From Streptomyces tibetensis (GTDB lineage: Bacteria > Actinomycetota > Actinomycetes > Streptomycetales > Streptomycetaceae), in contig NZ_SZVW01000006.1 of NCBI RefSeq assembly GCF_007655005.1, positions 62,001-126,000 on the forward strand: a stretch of 64,000 nucleotides of DNA. Direction: 5' to 3'. The position numbers were made by a program, and so were the translations under genes. A model generated the notes under the pieces. The model saw only the letters and a program-made list of their open reading frames with translations, was not told where the DNA came from and searched no databases. This document shows positions 33,213 to 41,580 of this stretch, one piece after another. How positions within the stretch are numbered: position 1 is the first letter of the stretch; each line of letters starts with the position of its first letter.

Positions 33213-33259
33213 GACTGGGGCAATGGCACTCTGGCATGTGCCAGAAGCATGCCCCAGTC
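33213..33259. promoter_or_regulatory. Nested palindrome between iclR-type gene and ehuA
   Basis: Outer arms GACTGGGGCA (33213-33222) and TGCCCCAGTC (33250-33259) enclose an inner perfect palindrome TCTGGCATGTGCCAGA (33230-33245). It lies about 48 bp beyond the ehuA stop and 115 bp upstream of the iclR-type start, so it can be the ehu operon terminator, a regulator-binding site, or both. Confidence 0.6.
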
Positions 33260-33306
33260 GGGTCCCGGTCGAAGGGCGGGGTGTTCTGCCTGTTCACCGG
33301 CTGTAG

Positions 33307-34107
33307 TCACAGCACTGCGCTGAGGAACTCCCGTGTCCGGTCCAGCTCCGGGTCACTGAAGATCTTTTCCGGTGTGCCCGACTCGATGATCCGGCCCTGG
33401 TCGAACATCAGTACCTGGTCGGAGATGTCCCGGGCGAAATTCATCTCGTGCGTCACACAGAGCATCGTGATGTCCGTGGAGCGGGCGATGTCCCTGAGGA
33501 CGTCGAGCACGCCTGCGACCAGCTCGGGGTCGAGCGCGGAGGTCACCTCGTCCAGCAGCAGCACCTGCGGGCGCATCGCCAGGGCCCGGGCGATCGCCAC
33601 CCGCTGCTGCTGGCCGCCGGAGAGCTGGGCCGGGTGCGCGTCGCACTTGTCGGCCAGGCCCACCATGTCCAGCAGGCCCTTGGCCCGCTCCACCGCCTCG
33701 TCCTTCGACAGGCCGAGGACCGTGACCGGCGCCTCGGTGATGTTCCGCAGCACCGTCATGTTCGGAAACAGGTTGAACTGCTGGAAGACCATCCCGATCT
33801 TCTTACGGACCTCGCGGACCTGTTTGTCGGAGGCCGGGAACAGCTGCTGCCCGTCGACCGTGATCGTGCCCTCGTCGGGCTTGAGCAGGGTCATCAGCAG
33901 CCGCAGGATCGTCGTCTTGCCCGATCCGGACGGCCCGATCAGGGTGACGTGCTTGCCGGCGTCGACCGAGAAGTCCAGGTGGTCCAGGACGGTGTTGTCC
34001 CCGAACCGCTTGGTGACCTGCTCCAGCCGGATCAGCTCGCCGGTGCTGTGGCCGGCGGGGTTCTTCTCGGGGTTGGTCCCGGGATTGGGGAGAGTGTCAG
34101 TGGGCAA
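33307..34107 (-). CDS. ehuA: EhuA-like ABC transporter ATP-binding protein
   Basis: 266 residues. Walker A GPSGSGKTT, Q-loop FQQFNLFP, signature LSGGQQQR, Walker B VLLLDEVTSALDPE and the switch His in VTHEMNF are all intact. Sequence type matches the polar amino-acid/ectoine EhuA branch. TTG 34107 is chosen: GGAG lies 7 nt upstream, it overlaps the ehuD end, and it gives the short pre-domain leader usual in the family; a further TTG at 34134 is possible. Energises uptake with EhuC/EhuD/EhuB. The name is by family; the true ligand may not be ectoine, since ectoine degradation genes are absent. Confidence 0.88.
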   Translation of the reverse strand: MPTDTLPNPGTNPEKNPAGHSTGELIRLEQVTKRFGDNTVLDHLDFSVDAGKHVTLIGPSGSGKTTILRLLMTLLKPDEGTITVDGQQLFPASDKQVREVRKKIGMVFQQFNLFPNMTVLRNITEAPVTVLGLSKDEAVERAKGLLDMVGLADKCDAHPAQLSGGQQQRVAIARALAMRPQVLLLDEVTSALDPELVAGVLDVLRDIARSTDITMLCVTHEMNFARDISDQVLMFDQGRIIESGTPEKIFSDPELDRTREFLSAVL

Positions 34108-34747
34108 GGCGTCGCTCCAGGGCTCGCAGGGCAAGGGAGGCCAGGTAGGACATGACGATGAAGGCCACGCCGATCACCGTCAGCGGCTCGGTGAACTGGA
34201 AGTGCTCCTGCGAGTACAGGCGCGCCTGGCCGAGCATCTCCAGCACGGTGATCGCCATGACCATCGGCGTGTCCTTGAGCATGGAGATGACGTAGTTTCC
34301 GAGCGCGGGGACGACCCGGCGCACGGCCTGCGGCAGGATCACCGCGGTCCACGTCCGGTGCAACGGCAGGTTCAGTGCCGTCGCCGCCTCCCACTGGCCG
34401 ACCGGCACGGCCTCGATACCGGCCCGGTAGACCTGCATCGTGTACGTCGAGTAGTGCAGCCCGATCGCGAAGACGCCGGTGGTCAGTGCCGAGAAGGTCA
34501 GGCCCCACTCGGGCAGCACGTAGAAGAGGAAGAACAGCTGCACCAGCAGCGGGGTGTTGCGGACGAACTCCGTGACCACGCCGACCGGCCAGGTCACCCA
34601 GCGCGAGGGCACCCGCATCAGCAGCGCCCACACCAGACCCAGCGCGAACGAGATCAGCGAACCGAGGGCCAGGATCTGCACGGTGACCAGCAGACCGTCC
34701 CACAGGTGCGGCATGAAGCCGCTGACAGCGCTCCAGTCCCACTTCAT
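34097..34747 (-). CDS. ehuD: EhuD-like ABC transporter permease
   Basis: 216 residues, about five membrane helices, HisM/GlnP-type. The N-terminal TM region (LLVTVQILALGSLISFALGLVWALL), the RNTPLLVQLFFLFY segment and the EAA-like loop (EAATALNLPLHRTWTAVILPQAVRRVVPALGNY) are typical of polar amino-acid permeases. The ATG overlaps the ehuC stop (ATGA) and its end overlaps ehuA, so the four subunits are co-translated. Pairs with EhuC in the membrane channel. Confidence 0.9.
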   Translation of the reverse strand: MKWDWSAVSGFMPHLWDGLLVTVQILALGSLISFALGLVWALLMRVPSRWVTWPVGVVTEFVRNTPLLVQLFFLFYVLPEWGLTFSALTTGVFAIGLHYSTYTMQVYRAGIEAVPVGQWEAATALNLPLHRTWTAVILPQAVRRVVPALGNYVISMLKDTPMVMAITVLEMLGQARLYSQEHFQFTEPLTVIGVAFIVMSYLASLALRALERRLAH

Positions 34748-35460
34748 GCGACGGCACCTCCCACACCGGTGGTCTGCGGACGGTCCAGCTCCTGGTCGGG
34801 CGTGCTCCCGACCGGCTTGCCCGTGCCGGCCTTGAGCTTGCGCTCCAGGCCGCGCATGCCGCGGGTCAGTACGAAGGCGATCACGAAGTAGATCAGCAGC
34901 ACGATGGTGTAGATCTCCGCGCTCTCCTGGAGCGCGAGGCGCACCAGGTTGCCGCTGAACGCCAGGTCACCCATGCCCATGATGGACACCAGGGCGGTGC
35001 CCTTGAGCAGTTCGACCAGCAGGTTGGAGAACGGCGGGATCATCTCCGGTACGGCCTGCGGCAGCAGGATCAGCCGCAGTCGCTGCCAGGGCGTGAAGCT
35101 GAGCGCGATCCCGCCCTCTTTCTGCGCCGGGTCGACCGCGTTCAGCGCGCCGCGCACGATCTCGGAGCCGTACGCCCCGTAGGTCAGGCCGAGCGCCAGG
35201 GTGCCCGCCCACAGCGGCACCAGCTGCCAGCCGAAGGCGATGGGCAGCACGAAGTACACCCAGAAGATCATCACCAGCGCCGACGTGCCACGGAACACCT
35301 CGGTGTAGACGCCCGCCAGGAAGCGGACGATCCACAGCCGGTGGGTGCGCGCCACGCCGACGACGAAGGACACCGCGGCGCCCAGCAGGGCACTGCAGAC
35401 GAGCAGCTGGATCGTGACCCAGACGCCCTTGAGCACGAGTTCCCAGAGTCCCGAGGTCAT
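34744..35460 (-). CDS. ehuC: EhuC-like ABC transporter permease
   Basis: 238 residues, five predicted helices and a short cytosolic tail. Contains FRGTSALVMIFWVYFVLP, the GAYGSEIVRGALNAVDPAQKEGGIALSFTPWQRLRLILLPQAVPEMIPPFSN coupling segment and a hydrophobic C-terminal half. Start overlaps the ehuB stop by ATGA. Forms the heterodimeric permease with EhuD. Confidence 0.9.
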   Translation of the reverse strand: MTSGLWELVLKGVWVTIQLLVCSALLGAAVSFVVGVARTHRLWIVRFLAGVYTEVFRGTSALVMIFWVYFVLPIAFGWQLVPLWAGTLALGLTYGAYGSEIVRGALNAVDPAQKEGGIALSFTPWQRLRLILLPQAVPEMIPPFSNLLVELLKGTALVSIMGMGDLAFSGNLVRLALQESAEIYTIVLLIYFVIAFVLTRGMRGLERKLKAGTGKPVGSTPDQELDRPQTTGVGGAVA

Positions 35461-36398
35461 CCGCCGCAGAGCTCCTTCGCGGTCAGATCCGTCATCTCGG
35501 CCTCGGTGAAACCGAACGGCTTGAGGATGCGGAGCAGTTCGCCGCTCTTCTTGAGCCTCCGCAGCTCCACGTTGAAGGCGTCCCGCAGCTTCGTCTCGGT
35601 CGGCCGGAACGCGAAGGCGCCTCCGTCGACGTGCGGCTTGCCGTCGACGATCGGCTTGAACGGATCGGTGGCCTCCGCCTTGGCGGACTTCTTGACCACC
35701 TCGCGCACGGTGAGCGCCGTACCGGCGAACACGTCCACGCGCCCCGCCTCGACGGCGTTCAGTCCCGCCACCTGGTCCGGGACGATGAGGATGTCGCTCT
35801 CCTTGTACCCGGCGTCCACGGCGTACTGGATCTCGGCGTAGCCGGTGCCGGTGGCGAACTTCGCCTTCTTCCCGACGACGTCCTTGTAGCTGTGCAGCCC
35901 CTTCGGGTTGCCCTTGCGCACGATGAACGCGTCGAGCATCTGGTAGTCGGGGTCGGCGAAGATGACCTGCTCGCAGCGCTCGGGGTTCACGTACATCCCG
36001 GCGGCCACGACATCGAACTGCTGGGAGTTCAGGCCCGGGATGAGCGAGCCGAACTCGGTCGGCACGGGCTGCACCCGGTCGACGCCGAGCCGCTTGAAGA
36101 TCACCTTGGCCAGTTCCGGTGCCTCACCGGTCAGCTCGCCGTTCTTGTCGATGAAGCCGAACGGGATCTCGCCGGCGATGCCGAGCCGGACGACGCCCGC
36201 CGCCCGGAGCCGGCCGAGCAGGTCACCGCCCTTGGCGTCCGACGCCGTGGCGACCCTGCTGCATCCGGCAGCGCCCAGCGCGCCGAGCGCCGCCACCCCC
36301 GCGAGCAGCGACCGGCGCGTGGGCCCAAAGACGGGCCCGGATATGGATGCGGGACTTCGCAGTGTGCTTCTGTGTGGGCTTCTCTGTGGTGGAGCCAT
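35457..36398 (-). CDS. ehuB: EhuB-like substrate-binding lipoprotein
   Basis: 313 residues. A twin-arginine-like signal (TRRSLLAGVAALGALGAAGC) ends in a lipobox, so it is a lipid-anchored extracytoplasmic binding protein. The periplasmic-binding fold type II shows VVRLGIAGEIPFGFIDKNGELTGEAPELAKVIFKRLGV, FDVVAAGMYVNPERCEQVIFADPDYQMLDAFIV and FAFRPTETKLRDAFN. First gene of ehuBCDA, divergent from DUF3830 with about 100 bp between. Ligand-contact residues suggest a small polar or zwitterionic compound, but identity cannot be read. Confidence 0.9.
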   Translation of the reverse strand: MAPPQRSPHRSTLRSPASISGPVFGPTRRSLLAGVAALGALGAAGCSRVATASDAKGGDLLGRLRAAGVVRLGIAGEIPFGFIDKNGELTGEAPELAKVIFKRLGVDRVQPVPTEFGSLIPGLNSQQFDVVAAGMYVNPERCEQVIFADPDYQMLDAFIVRKGNPKGLHSYKDVVGKKAKFATGTGYAEIQYAVDAGYKESDILIVPDQVAGLNAVEAGRVDVFAGTALTVREVVKKSAKAEATDPFKPIVDGKPHVDGGAFAFRPTETKLRDAFNVELRRLKKSGELLRILKPFGFTEAEMTDLTAKELCGG

Positions 36399-36496
36399 GG
36401 GCGCGCGGCTACCCGACCGCTCTCGGGTTATGCCGATCTTTTCAAGCCCCGCACTCTCCCGGTGCGCCCTTGACCGCAGCGGCGGTGGGCACTCCC

Positions 36497-37000
36497 ATGG
36501 AGGGCATGGCTGATCGCTACATCGAAGTCTCGCTGGTCAAGCGCGACGTGACCTGCACGGCCAGGCTGCTGGACGACCGCGCGCCGATCACGTGCGCGGC
36601 CGTCTGGGATTCCCTTCCGCTGGCCGGCGACGTCTACCACGCGAAGTACGCACGCAACGAGATCTACGCCCTTTTCCCACCCTTCGCCGAATCCGAACCA
36701 CCCCTGGAAAACCCGACCATCACCCCCATCCCCGGCGATCTGTGCTATTTCACCTTCGCCGGGGCGGAGTTGGGGACCAAGGCCTACGGCTACGACCGTG
36801 AGGTACGCGGCGCAGCCACGCTCGTCGACCTGGCCCTGTTCTACGAGCGCAACAACCTGCTGCTGAACGGCGATGTCGGCTGGGTCCCCGGCATCGTCTG
36901 GGGCCAGGTCGTCGACGGCCTGGAGGCCATGGCCGAGGCGTGCAACGACCTGTGGAGGTCCGGAGCGGCAGGGGAGTCGCTCAGCTTCCGGAGGGCGTAG
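36497..37000 (+). CDS. DUF3830 (cyclophilin-like fold) protein
   Basis: About 167 residues of the DUF3830 family: YIEVSLVKRDVTCTARLLDDRAPITCAAVWDSLPLAGDVYHAKYARNEIYALFPP and PGDLCYFTFAGAELG, with a C-terminal helix. Members adopt a cyclophilin-like barrel and occur beside transporter-plus-amidase gene sets; no activity is established to my knowledge. ATG 36497 has a GGTGGG site about 8 nt upstream; ATG 36506 is the alternative and would place GGAGG too close. Divergent from ehuB; its 3' end overlaps the convergent amidase gene by 20 bp. Confidence 0.8.
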   Translation: MEGMADRYIEVSLVKRDVTCTARLLDDRAPITCAAVWDSLPLAGDVYHAKYARNEIYALFPPFAESEPPLENPTITPIPGDLCYFTFAGAELGTKAYGYDREVRGAATLVDLALFYERNNLLLNGDVGWVPGIVWGQVVDGLEAMAEACNDLWRSGAAGESLSFRRA

Positions 37001-38396
37001 GCCGGCCGCCGGAGACCACCCCCGCCTCGAACAGCGCGTGGGCCGCCCGCAGCACCAGATCGTCCCGGTGCCGGGCGGCCACGAGCTGCAGACCGACCGG
37101 CAGACCGTCCGCGTCTGAGCCGACCGGCACGCTCGCCGCGGGCTGCTGGGTCATGTTGAACGGGTAGGTGAACGGGGTCCAGCCCGTCCACCGCCGGTGG
37201 CCGGATCCTTTCGGTACCTCGAGGCCCGCCTCGAAGGCCGTGATCGGCATGGTCGGCGTGACGAGCAGGTCGTAGGTGTCGTGGAAGCGGCCCATCCGGC
37301 GGCCCAGGTCCATCCGGACGTCCACCGCGGCCAGATAGTCCAGCGCCGAGTACCGGGCACCCCGCGCGCAGATCTCCCGCAGCCCCGAGTCCAGCAACTC
37401 CCGCTGGTGCGGGCCCAGATGCTGCGTCACCCGGGCCGCCCCGCTGAACCACAGGGTGTGGAAGGCCTCCACCGGGTCGGTGAGGTCCGGGTCGGTCTCC
37501 GTGACGTACGCGCCGAGTTCCGCCAGCCGCTCCACCGCCTGTCGCACCGCCCTCGCGACCGCAGGCCGCACCGACACCTGCCCGCCCAGCGACGGCGAGT
37601 ACGCCACCCGCAGCCCGCGCACCCCGGCCCCGCCCGCCAGACCGTCGGTGTACGGACCGGCCGGGGCGGACAGCGCCGACCAGTCGCGCGAGTCCGGATG
37701 GCCGATGACGTCCATCAGCAGCGCCGCGTCCGCCGCGTCCCGGGTCATCGGCCCGACGTGCGCCAGCGTGCCGAACGCGCTCGCCGGGTAGAGCGGCACC
37801 CGCCCGTACGTCGGCTTCAGCGCGAAGATCCCGCAGAACGACGCCGGGATGCGCACACTGCCGCCGCCGTCCGTGCCCAGCGACAGCGGTCCCGCGCCGA
37901 GCGCCACCGCCGCAGCGCTGCCGCCGCTCGACCCGCCCGCGGTGCGCGAGGGGTCGCACGGATTGCGGGTGATCCCGCTGAGCGGCGAGTCCGTCACGCC
38001 CTTCCAGCCGAACTCGGGGGTCGTCGTCTTGCCGATGAAGACCGCCCCGTGCTCCCGCAGCCGGGCCACGGAGGGGGCGTCCTCGTCCCACCGCCCCGCC
38101 GGATCCACGGCCCTCGACCCGCGCAGGGTCGGCGCCCCGCGCTGGAGCAGGATGTCCTTGACGGTGACCGGCACCCCGTCCAGCAGCCCGCGTGGCTCAC
38201 CGCGCCGCCATCGCTCCTCCGACTGCGCGGCCCGCTCCAGCGCGTCCTCGGCGGTCAGCCGGACGAAGGCGTTCACCTCCGGCTGGATCGCCTCGGCCCG
38301 CTCCAGCACCGCCCGCGTCACCTCCACAGGACTCCACTCGCCCTTGCGGTACCCGTCGAGAAGCCGTACGGCGGTCAGCTCGGTGAGCTCGGACAT
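36981..38396 (-). CDS. Amidase-signature-family amidohydrolase
   Basis: 471 residues. The Ser-cisSer-Lys machinery is visible: catalytic Lys in VPVTVKDIL (about residue 79), then RTAGGSSGGSAAAVALG and LGTDGGGSVRIPASFCGIFALKPT. A C-terminal ATLVTPTMPI-like segment and PFNMTQQPAASVPVG complete the family. It would hydrolyse a carboxamide to acid plus ammonia in the cytosol. GGAGG precedes ATG 38396; the gene starts 17 bp after the hydroxyacid dehydrogenase stop, so the two are one operon. No signal peptide. Likely acts on a compound imported by the Ehu-type transporter (inference). Confidence 0.9.
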   Translation of the reverse strand: MSELTELTAVRLLDGYRKGEWSPVEVTRAVLERAEAIQPEVNAFVRLTAEDALERAAQSEERWRRGEPRGLLDGVPVTVKDILLQRGAPTLRGSRAVDPAGRWDEDAPSVARLREHGAVFIGKTTTPEFGWKGVTDSPLSGITRNPCDPSRTAGGSSGGSAAAVALGAGPLSLGTDGGGSVRIPASFCGIFALKPTYGRVPLYPASAFGTLAHVGPMTRDAADAALLMDVIGHPDSRDWSALSAPAGPYTDGLAGGAGVRGLRVAYSPSLGGQVSVRPAVARAVRQAVERLAELGAYVTETDPDLTDPVEAFHTLWFSGAARVTQHLGPHQRELLDSGLREICARGARYSALDYLAAVDVRMDLGRRMGRFHDTYDLLVTPTMPITAFEAGLEVPKGSGHRRWTGWTPFTYPFNMTQQPAASVPVGSDADGLPVGLQLVAARHRDDLVLRAAHALFEAGVVSGGRPTPSGS

Positions 38397-38413
38397 TCAC
38401 CCTCCAAGGAACG

Positions 38414-39361
38414 TCAGTGACCAGGTACGTACCCACGCTGCTTGTCGACCACGTTCTTCAACGGCTCCCCGGACGCCCACTGTTCGTACAGGTCCACGAA
38501 CTGGGCGCTGAGTTCGTCGCGCCAGCCGATGGTGTCGCCACTCATGTGCGGGGACACGATCAGGTCCGGTGCCTGCCACAACGGGCTCTCGTCGGGCAGG
38601 GGTTCGGTCTCGAAGACGTCCAGGGCGGCGCCCGCGATCCAGCGCTTGGTCAGGGCCTCGGCGAGTGCGTCCTCGACGACCAGCTGACCGCGGCCGATGT
38701 TGACGAACCGGGTGGAGGGCTGCATCAGGCCGAAGCGGCGGGCGTCGAACATCCCGTGCGTCTCGTCGGTGAGCGGTGCCGCCGCGATCACCCAGTCGGC
38801 GCGGGCCAGCAGCCGGTCCAGGTCCTCCGGGCCGTGCACGCCGGAGCGCGCGGCGCGGCCCACGAGCGCGGTGGTGATGTCCAGCGCCCCCAGCGTGCGC
38901 GCGATCGCCCGGCCGATCGGCCCCGAGCCGACCACCACGGCCCGGCTCCCGGCGATCCTGTGCGACTCGCGGTGCCGCCAGGTCCGCTCCCGCTGGAGGT
39001 TCAGCGTCCGGGGCAGATCCTTGGCCATCGCCAGGACGAGCGCGGCGACGTACTCCGCGATCGGCTGGTCGAAGATGCCGCGCGCGTTCGTCACCACCGT
39101 GTCCGAAGCGGCGAGTTCCGGACACATCAGATGGTCCACACCGGCGCTCGCCGTATGCACCCAGCGTGGCCGTGGACCCTCGCCCGGCCACACGTCCCGC
39201 ACGGCGTGCGAGGCGAAGTCCCACACCAGAAGTACATCCGCACGCGGGAGGCGCTCGGCCAGATGCGCCGCGTCGGTGTGTTCGATACGGGCGCGGCCGG
39301 TGAGGCGGCCGAGACGGGGGAGGGGTTCGGCGTCCAGGACGAGGAGCGTGGGGGTGGGCAT
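38414..39361 (-). CDS. D-2-hydroxyacid dehydrogenase family protein
   Basis: 315 residues. NAD-binding motif VVVGSGPIGRAIARTLGALD in the central Rossmann domain; the catalytic trio is present as Arg in NIGRGQLV, Glu in DVFETEPLPDESPL and His in IVSPHMSGDTIGW. The substrate domain opens TPTLLVLDAEPLPRLGRL. ATG 39361 starts the family-length protein; an upstream frame extension is not needed. First gene of the unit that continues with the amidase, and divergent from the racemase-like pair. Would interconvert a 2-oxo and a D-2-hydroxy acid. Confidence 0.9.
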   Translation of the reverse strand: MPTPTLLVLDAEPLPRLGRLTGRARIEHTDAAHLAERLPRADVLLVWDFASHAVRDVWPGEGPRPRWVHTASAGVDHLMCPELAASDTVVTNARGIFDQPIAEYVAALVLAMAKDLPRTLNLQRERTWRHRESHRIAGSRAVVVGSGPIGRAIARTLGALDITTALVGRAARSGVHGPEDLDRLLARADWVIAAAPLTDETHGMFDARRFGLMQPSTRFVNIGRGQLVVEDALAEALTKRWIAGAALDVFETEPLPDESPLWQAPDLIVSPHMSGDTIGWRDELSAQFVDLYEQWASGEPLKNVVDKQRGYVPGH

Positions 39362-39464
39362 GAGCAGCCGTTTCTCCAGCCGTGCGGCGGGGCCGGCCGA
39401 CCTTGGTGCGGCCGCCGGTGACGACGAGTTAACCCGGTGTTGACCATGGAGTGATCCGGGCGGA

Positions 39465-39493
39465 TTGACCACGCTCGCACCCGAACCTACCGT
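39465..39493 (+). promoter_or_regulatory. Candidate vegetative promoter for the racemase-like pair
   Basis: TTGACC and TACCGT separated by 17 bp, 66 bp upstream of ATG 39559. A second TTGACC lies 25 bp upstream. The same divergent gap must also hold the dehydrogenase-amidase promoter. Confidence 0.55.
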
Positions 39494-39558
39494 CGTCAAC
39501 ACGGGCGTTCCCACGATCCGTTGCACACTAGTTGCCCAGCGTGAGGCCGGTGCCTGCC

Positions 39559-40374
39559 ATGGACGTCTCATTTCTCGGCGGGCCCAGCCCGCAGCGCGGG
39601 GTCGGCGTCGTCGCCCCCTTCGACTTCGCACTCGACCGTGAACTGTGGCGCTGGGTGCCGGGTGAGGTCTCGCTCCATATGACCCGAACACCGTTCGTGC
39701 CGGTCGAGGTCAGTCTCGATCTGGCACGGCTGGTCAGTGAGCACGAGACGCTGGGCGAGGCGGTCCGCACGCTCAACGCCATCGGCCCCGAGGTCGTGGC
39801 CTACGCCTGCACGTCGGGCAGCTTCGTCGGCGGCATGATGGGCGAGCGGGCGATGTGCGAGGCGATGAGCCGGGCCGGTGCCGTACCGGCGATCACCACC
39901 TCCGGCGCGCTGCTGGAGGCCCTGGTGGAGCTGGACGTACGCCGGGTGGCGCTGGTGACGCCGTACACGGTCTCGGTGACGCAGTCGCTGGAGGCCTACG
40001 TCGCCCAGGCCGGCGTCACGATCTCCGGCTGCGCCTTCATGGGGCTGACCCGGCACATCTGGAAGGTCCCCTACCGGGAGGTGGTCGACATGGCGCGGCA
40101 GGCCGTCCGCGGCGACGCCGACGCGCTGTTCATCAGCTGCACCAACCTGCCCACGTACGACGTGATCCCGCAGTTGGAGGCCGAGCTGCGCATCCCCGTG
40201 ATCTCGGCCAACCAAGTGACGATGTGGGCGGCACTGCGCCGACTGGGTACCCGTGCGGTGGGGCCGTACCAAGCGCTGATCAATCCGGCGGCGCGTTCCG
40301 GTCCCGCAGCGCCGGGGGCGGACCCCGGTCCCGTACTGCCGGAAGAAGAGCAGCAGCAGGAAGGCTGGACATGA
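39559..40374 (+). CDS. Asp/Glu racemase superfamily protein (maleate isomerase/EutA-like), two-cysteine type
   Basis: 271 residues. The two pseudo-symmetric catalytic cysteines of the superfamily are present: Cys84 in AYACTSGSFVGG and Cys194 in FISCTNLPTYD. PGEVSLHMTRTPFVPVEV near the start and PVISANQVTMWAALRRLG near the end place it with maleate cis-trans isomerases, EutA and arylmalonate decarboxylases. ATG 39559 is used. The TGA overlaps the start of a paralogue (ATGA), so both are made together. Possible chemistry: cis-trans isomerisation, racemisation or decarboxylation at a carbon alpha to carboxylate. Confidence 0.85.
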   Translation: MDVSFLGGPSPQRGVGVVAPFDFALDRELWRWVPGEVSLHMTRTPFVPVEVSLDLARLVSEHETLGEAVRTLNAIGPEVVAYACTSGSFVGGMMGERAMCEAMSRAGAVPAITTSGALLEALVELDVRRVALVTPYTVSVTQSLEAYVAQAGVTISGCAFMGLTRHIWKVPYREVVDMARQAVRGDADALFISCTNLPTYDVIPQLEAELRIPVISANQVTMWAALRRLGTRAVGPYQALINPAARSGPAAPGADPGPVLPEEEQQQEGWT

Positions 40375-41102
40375 CAGCACTGGGATTTCTCTACCCGGGC
40401 CACTCCGCCGAGGACGACTATCCGCGCATCGAGCAGTTGCTGGGCAGCGACATCCGGGTGGACCTGGTGCACACCGACATCGGTGAGGACGCGCACCGGG
40501 TGGACGCGCTGCTCGAGATGGGCTCCGCCGGGCGGCTCGCGGCGGGTGTCCAGGAACTGCGGCACGCCGGTGCGGACGCGGTGGTGTGGGCCTGTACGAG
40601 CGGCAGCTTCGTCTACGGCTGGGACGGCGCGCAGGAGCAGGTCCGCGCCCTGGCCCAGACGGCGGGCATGCCCGCCTCGTCCACGTCCTTCGCGTTCGCG
40701 CACGCCGTGCGGGAGCTGGGGGCGCGCCGGGTCGCGATCGGGGCGACGTACCCGGAGGACGTGGCGCGACTCTTCGAGGAGTTCCTGCGCGCGGCCGGTG
40801 TGGAGGTGGTGTCGGTCAACAGCTCCGGCATCATCACGGCCGCCGAGGTCGGCACATGGGGCGAGGCCGAACTCCTCGCCCTGGCCCGCAACTCCGACCA
40901 CCCCGACGCCGAGGTGCTCCTCCTGCCCGACACGGCCCTCCACACGGCCGCCCACATCCAGGCCCTGGAGAAGGAGCTCGGCAAGCCGATCCTCACGGCC
41001 AACCAGGTCACGGTCTGGGAGGGCCTGCGTCTGGCGGACCGCCGGGTGAACGCGCCGGAGCTGGGAGCGCTCTTCGCACGGGAGCCGATCGTCCAGGTGT
41101 GA
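40371..41102 (+). CDS. Racemase-superfamily paralogue with only the first catalytic Cys
   Basis: 243 residues, clearly paralogous to the upstream protein (VWACTSGSFVYGWDG; PILTANQVTVWEGLRLA). The first catalytic Cys is kept (Cys75), but the second motif reads LLLPDTALHTAA, with Asp186 where the partner has Cys194. A single-Cys arrangement is what distinguishes arylmalonate decarboxylase from two-Cys racemases; there the retained Cys is the second one, so this protein has the mirror arrangement. Start ATG overlaps the previous stop. A strong 19-bp hairpin terminates the unit. The reaction is unknown. Confidence 0.85.
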   Translation: MTALGFLYPGHSAEDDYPRIEQLLGSDIRVDLVHTDIGEDAHRVDALLEMGSAGRLAAGVQELRHAGADAVVWACTSGSFVYGWDGAQEQVRALAQTAGMPASSTSFAFAHAVRELGARRVAIGATYPEDVARLFEEFLRAAGVEVVSVNSSGIITAAEVGTWGEAELLALARNSDHPDAEVLLLPDTALHTAAHIQALEKELGKPILTANQVTVWEGLRLADRRVNAPELGALFAREPIVQV

Positions 41103-41580
41103 GACCGCAGGCGTCCTCCTCGCGGCCCGCGGCAATCGCCGCGGGCCGCGAGGAGGCCCCGGCCCGAGCGACCGCTTCCGGCACGGCTCACTCCCGCTGT
41201 TCCGGTGGGCGATACCGCCCGGTCCCGTGCGGCCTCGGCCAGATTCATGCCGACGGCCACCGCGAACGCCGCCTTGAGCCGGGTGGCCGCTCGCGCCACC
41301 CGGTAGGCATCGGTCGTCATGAAGTCCGAGTGCCCCGGTGCGGCTGAAAGCGGGCGCCGTGCCCGCGAAGACGCCCTCCACACAGGCCGGAATCGGCCCC
41401 ACCCCTTCTTCGGTGCGAAGTGGGGCAGAAGCGCTCCAACTCCCCACCCGCTGCTGAGGAACACCCAATTCCGTCACATCGCACGAAACTTCGGTTGACC
41501 GAAAGCGCATTCCCTTTCTGCCGTCCATTCCGGGCACACTGACCACGTCCGCAGCCAGTCGTGCCGTGAAGGACTCTCCG
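41103..41580. other. Intergenic region after the racemase-like pair
   Basis: About 480 bp. The first 55 bp are a strong terminator; the rest holds no gene I would defend. A minus-strand frame beginning near 41320 (MTTDAYRVARAATRLKAAF) looks protein-like for about 30 residues but has no ribosome site and degenerates, so it may be a gene relic. Confidence 0.4.
41115..41156 (+). terminator. Strong terminator of the racemase-like pair
   Basis: A perfect 19-bp stem, CCTCCTCGCGGCCCGCGGC with its complement, closed by an AATC tetraloop, 12 bp past the stop codon. Among the strongest hairpins in the window. Confidence 0.9.

Noticed and set aside
33307..36398. Calling the cluster an ectoine utilisation operon
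   Set aside because: The transporter resembles EhuABCD, but no eutB/C/D/E homologues are present and the enzymes alongside suit a different substrate.
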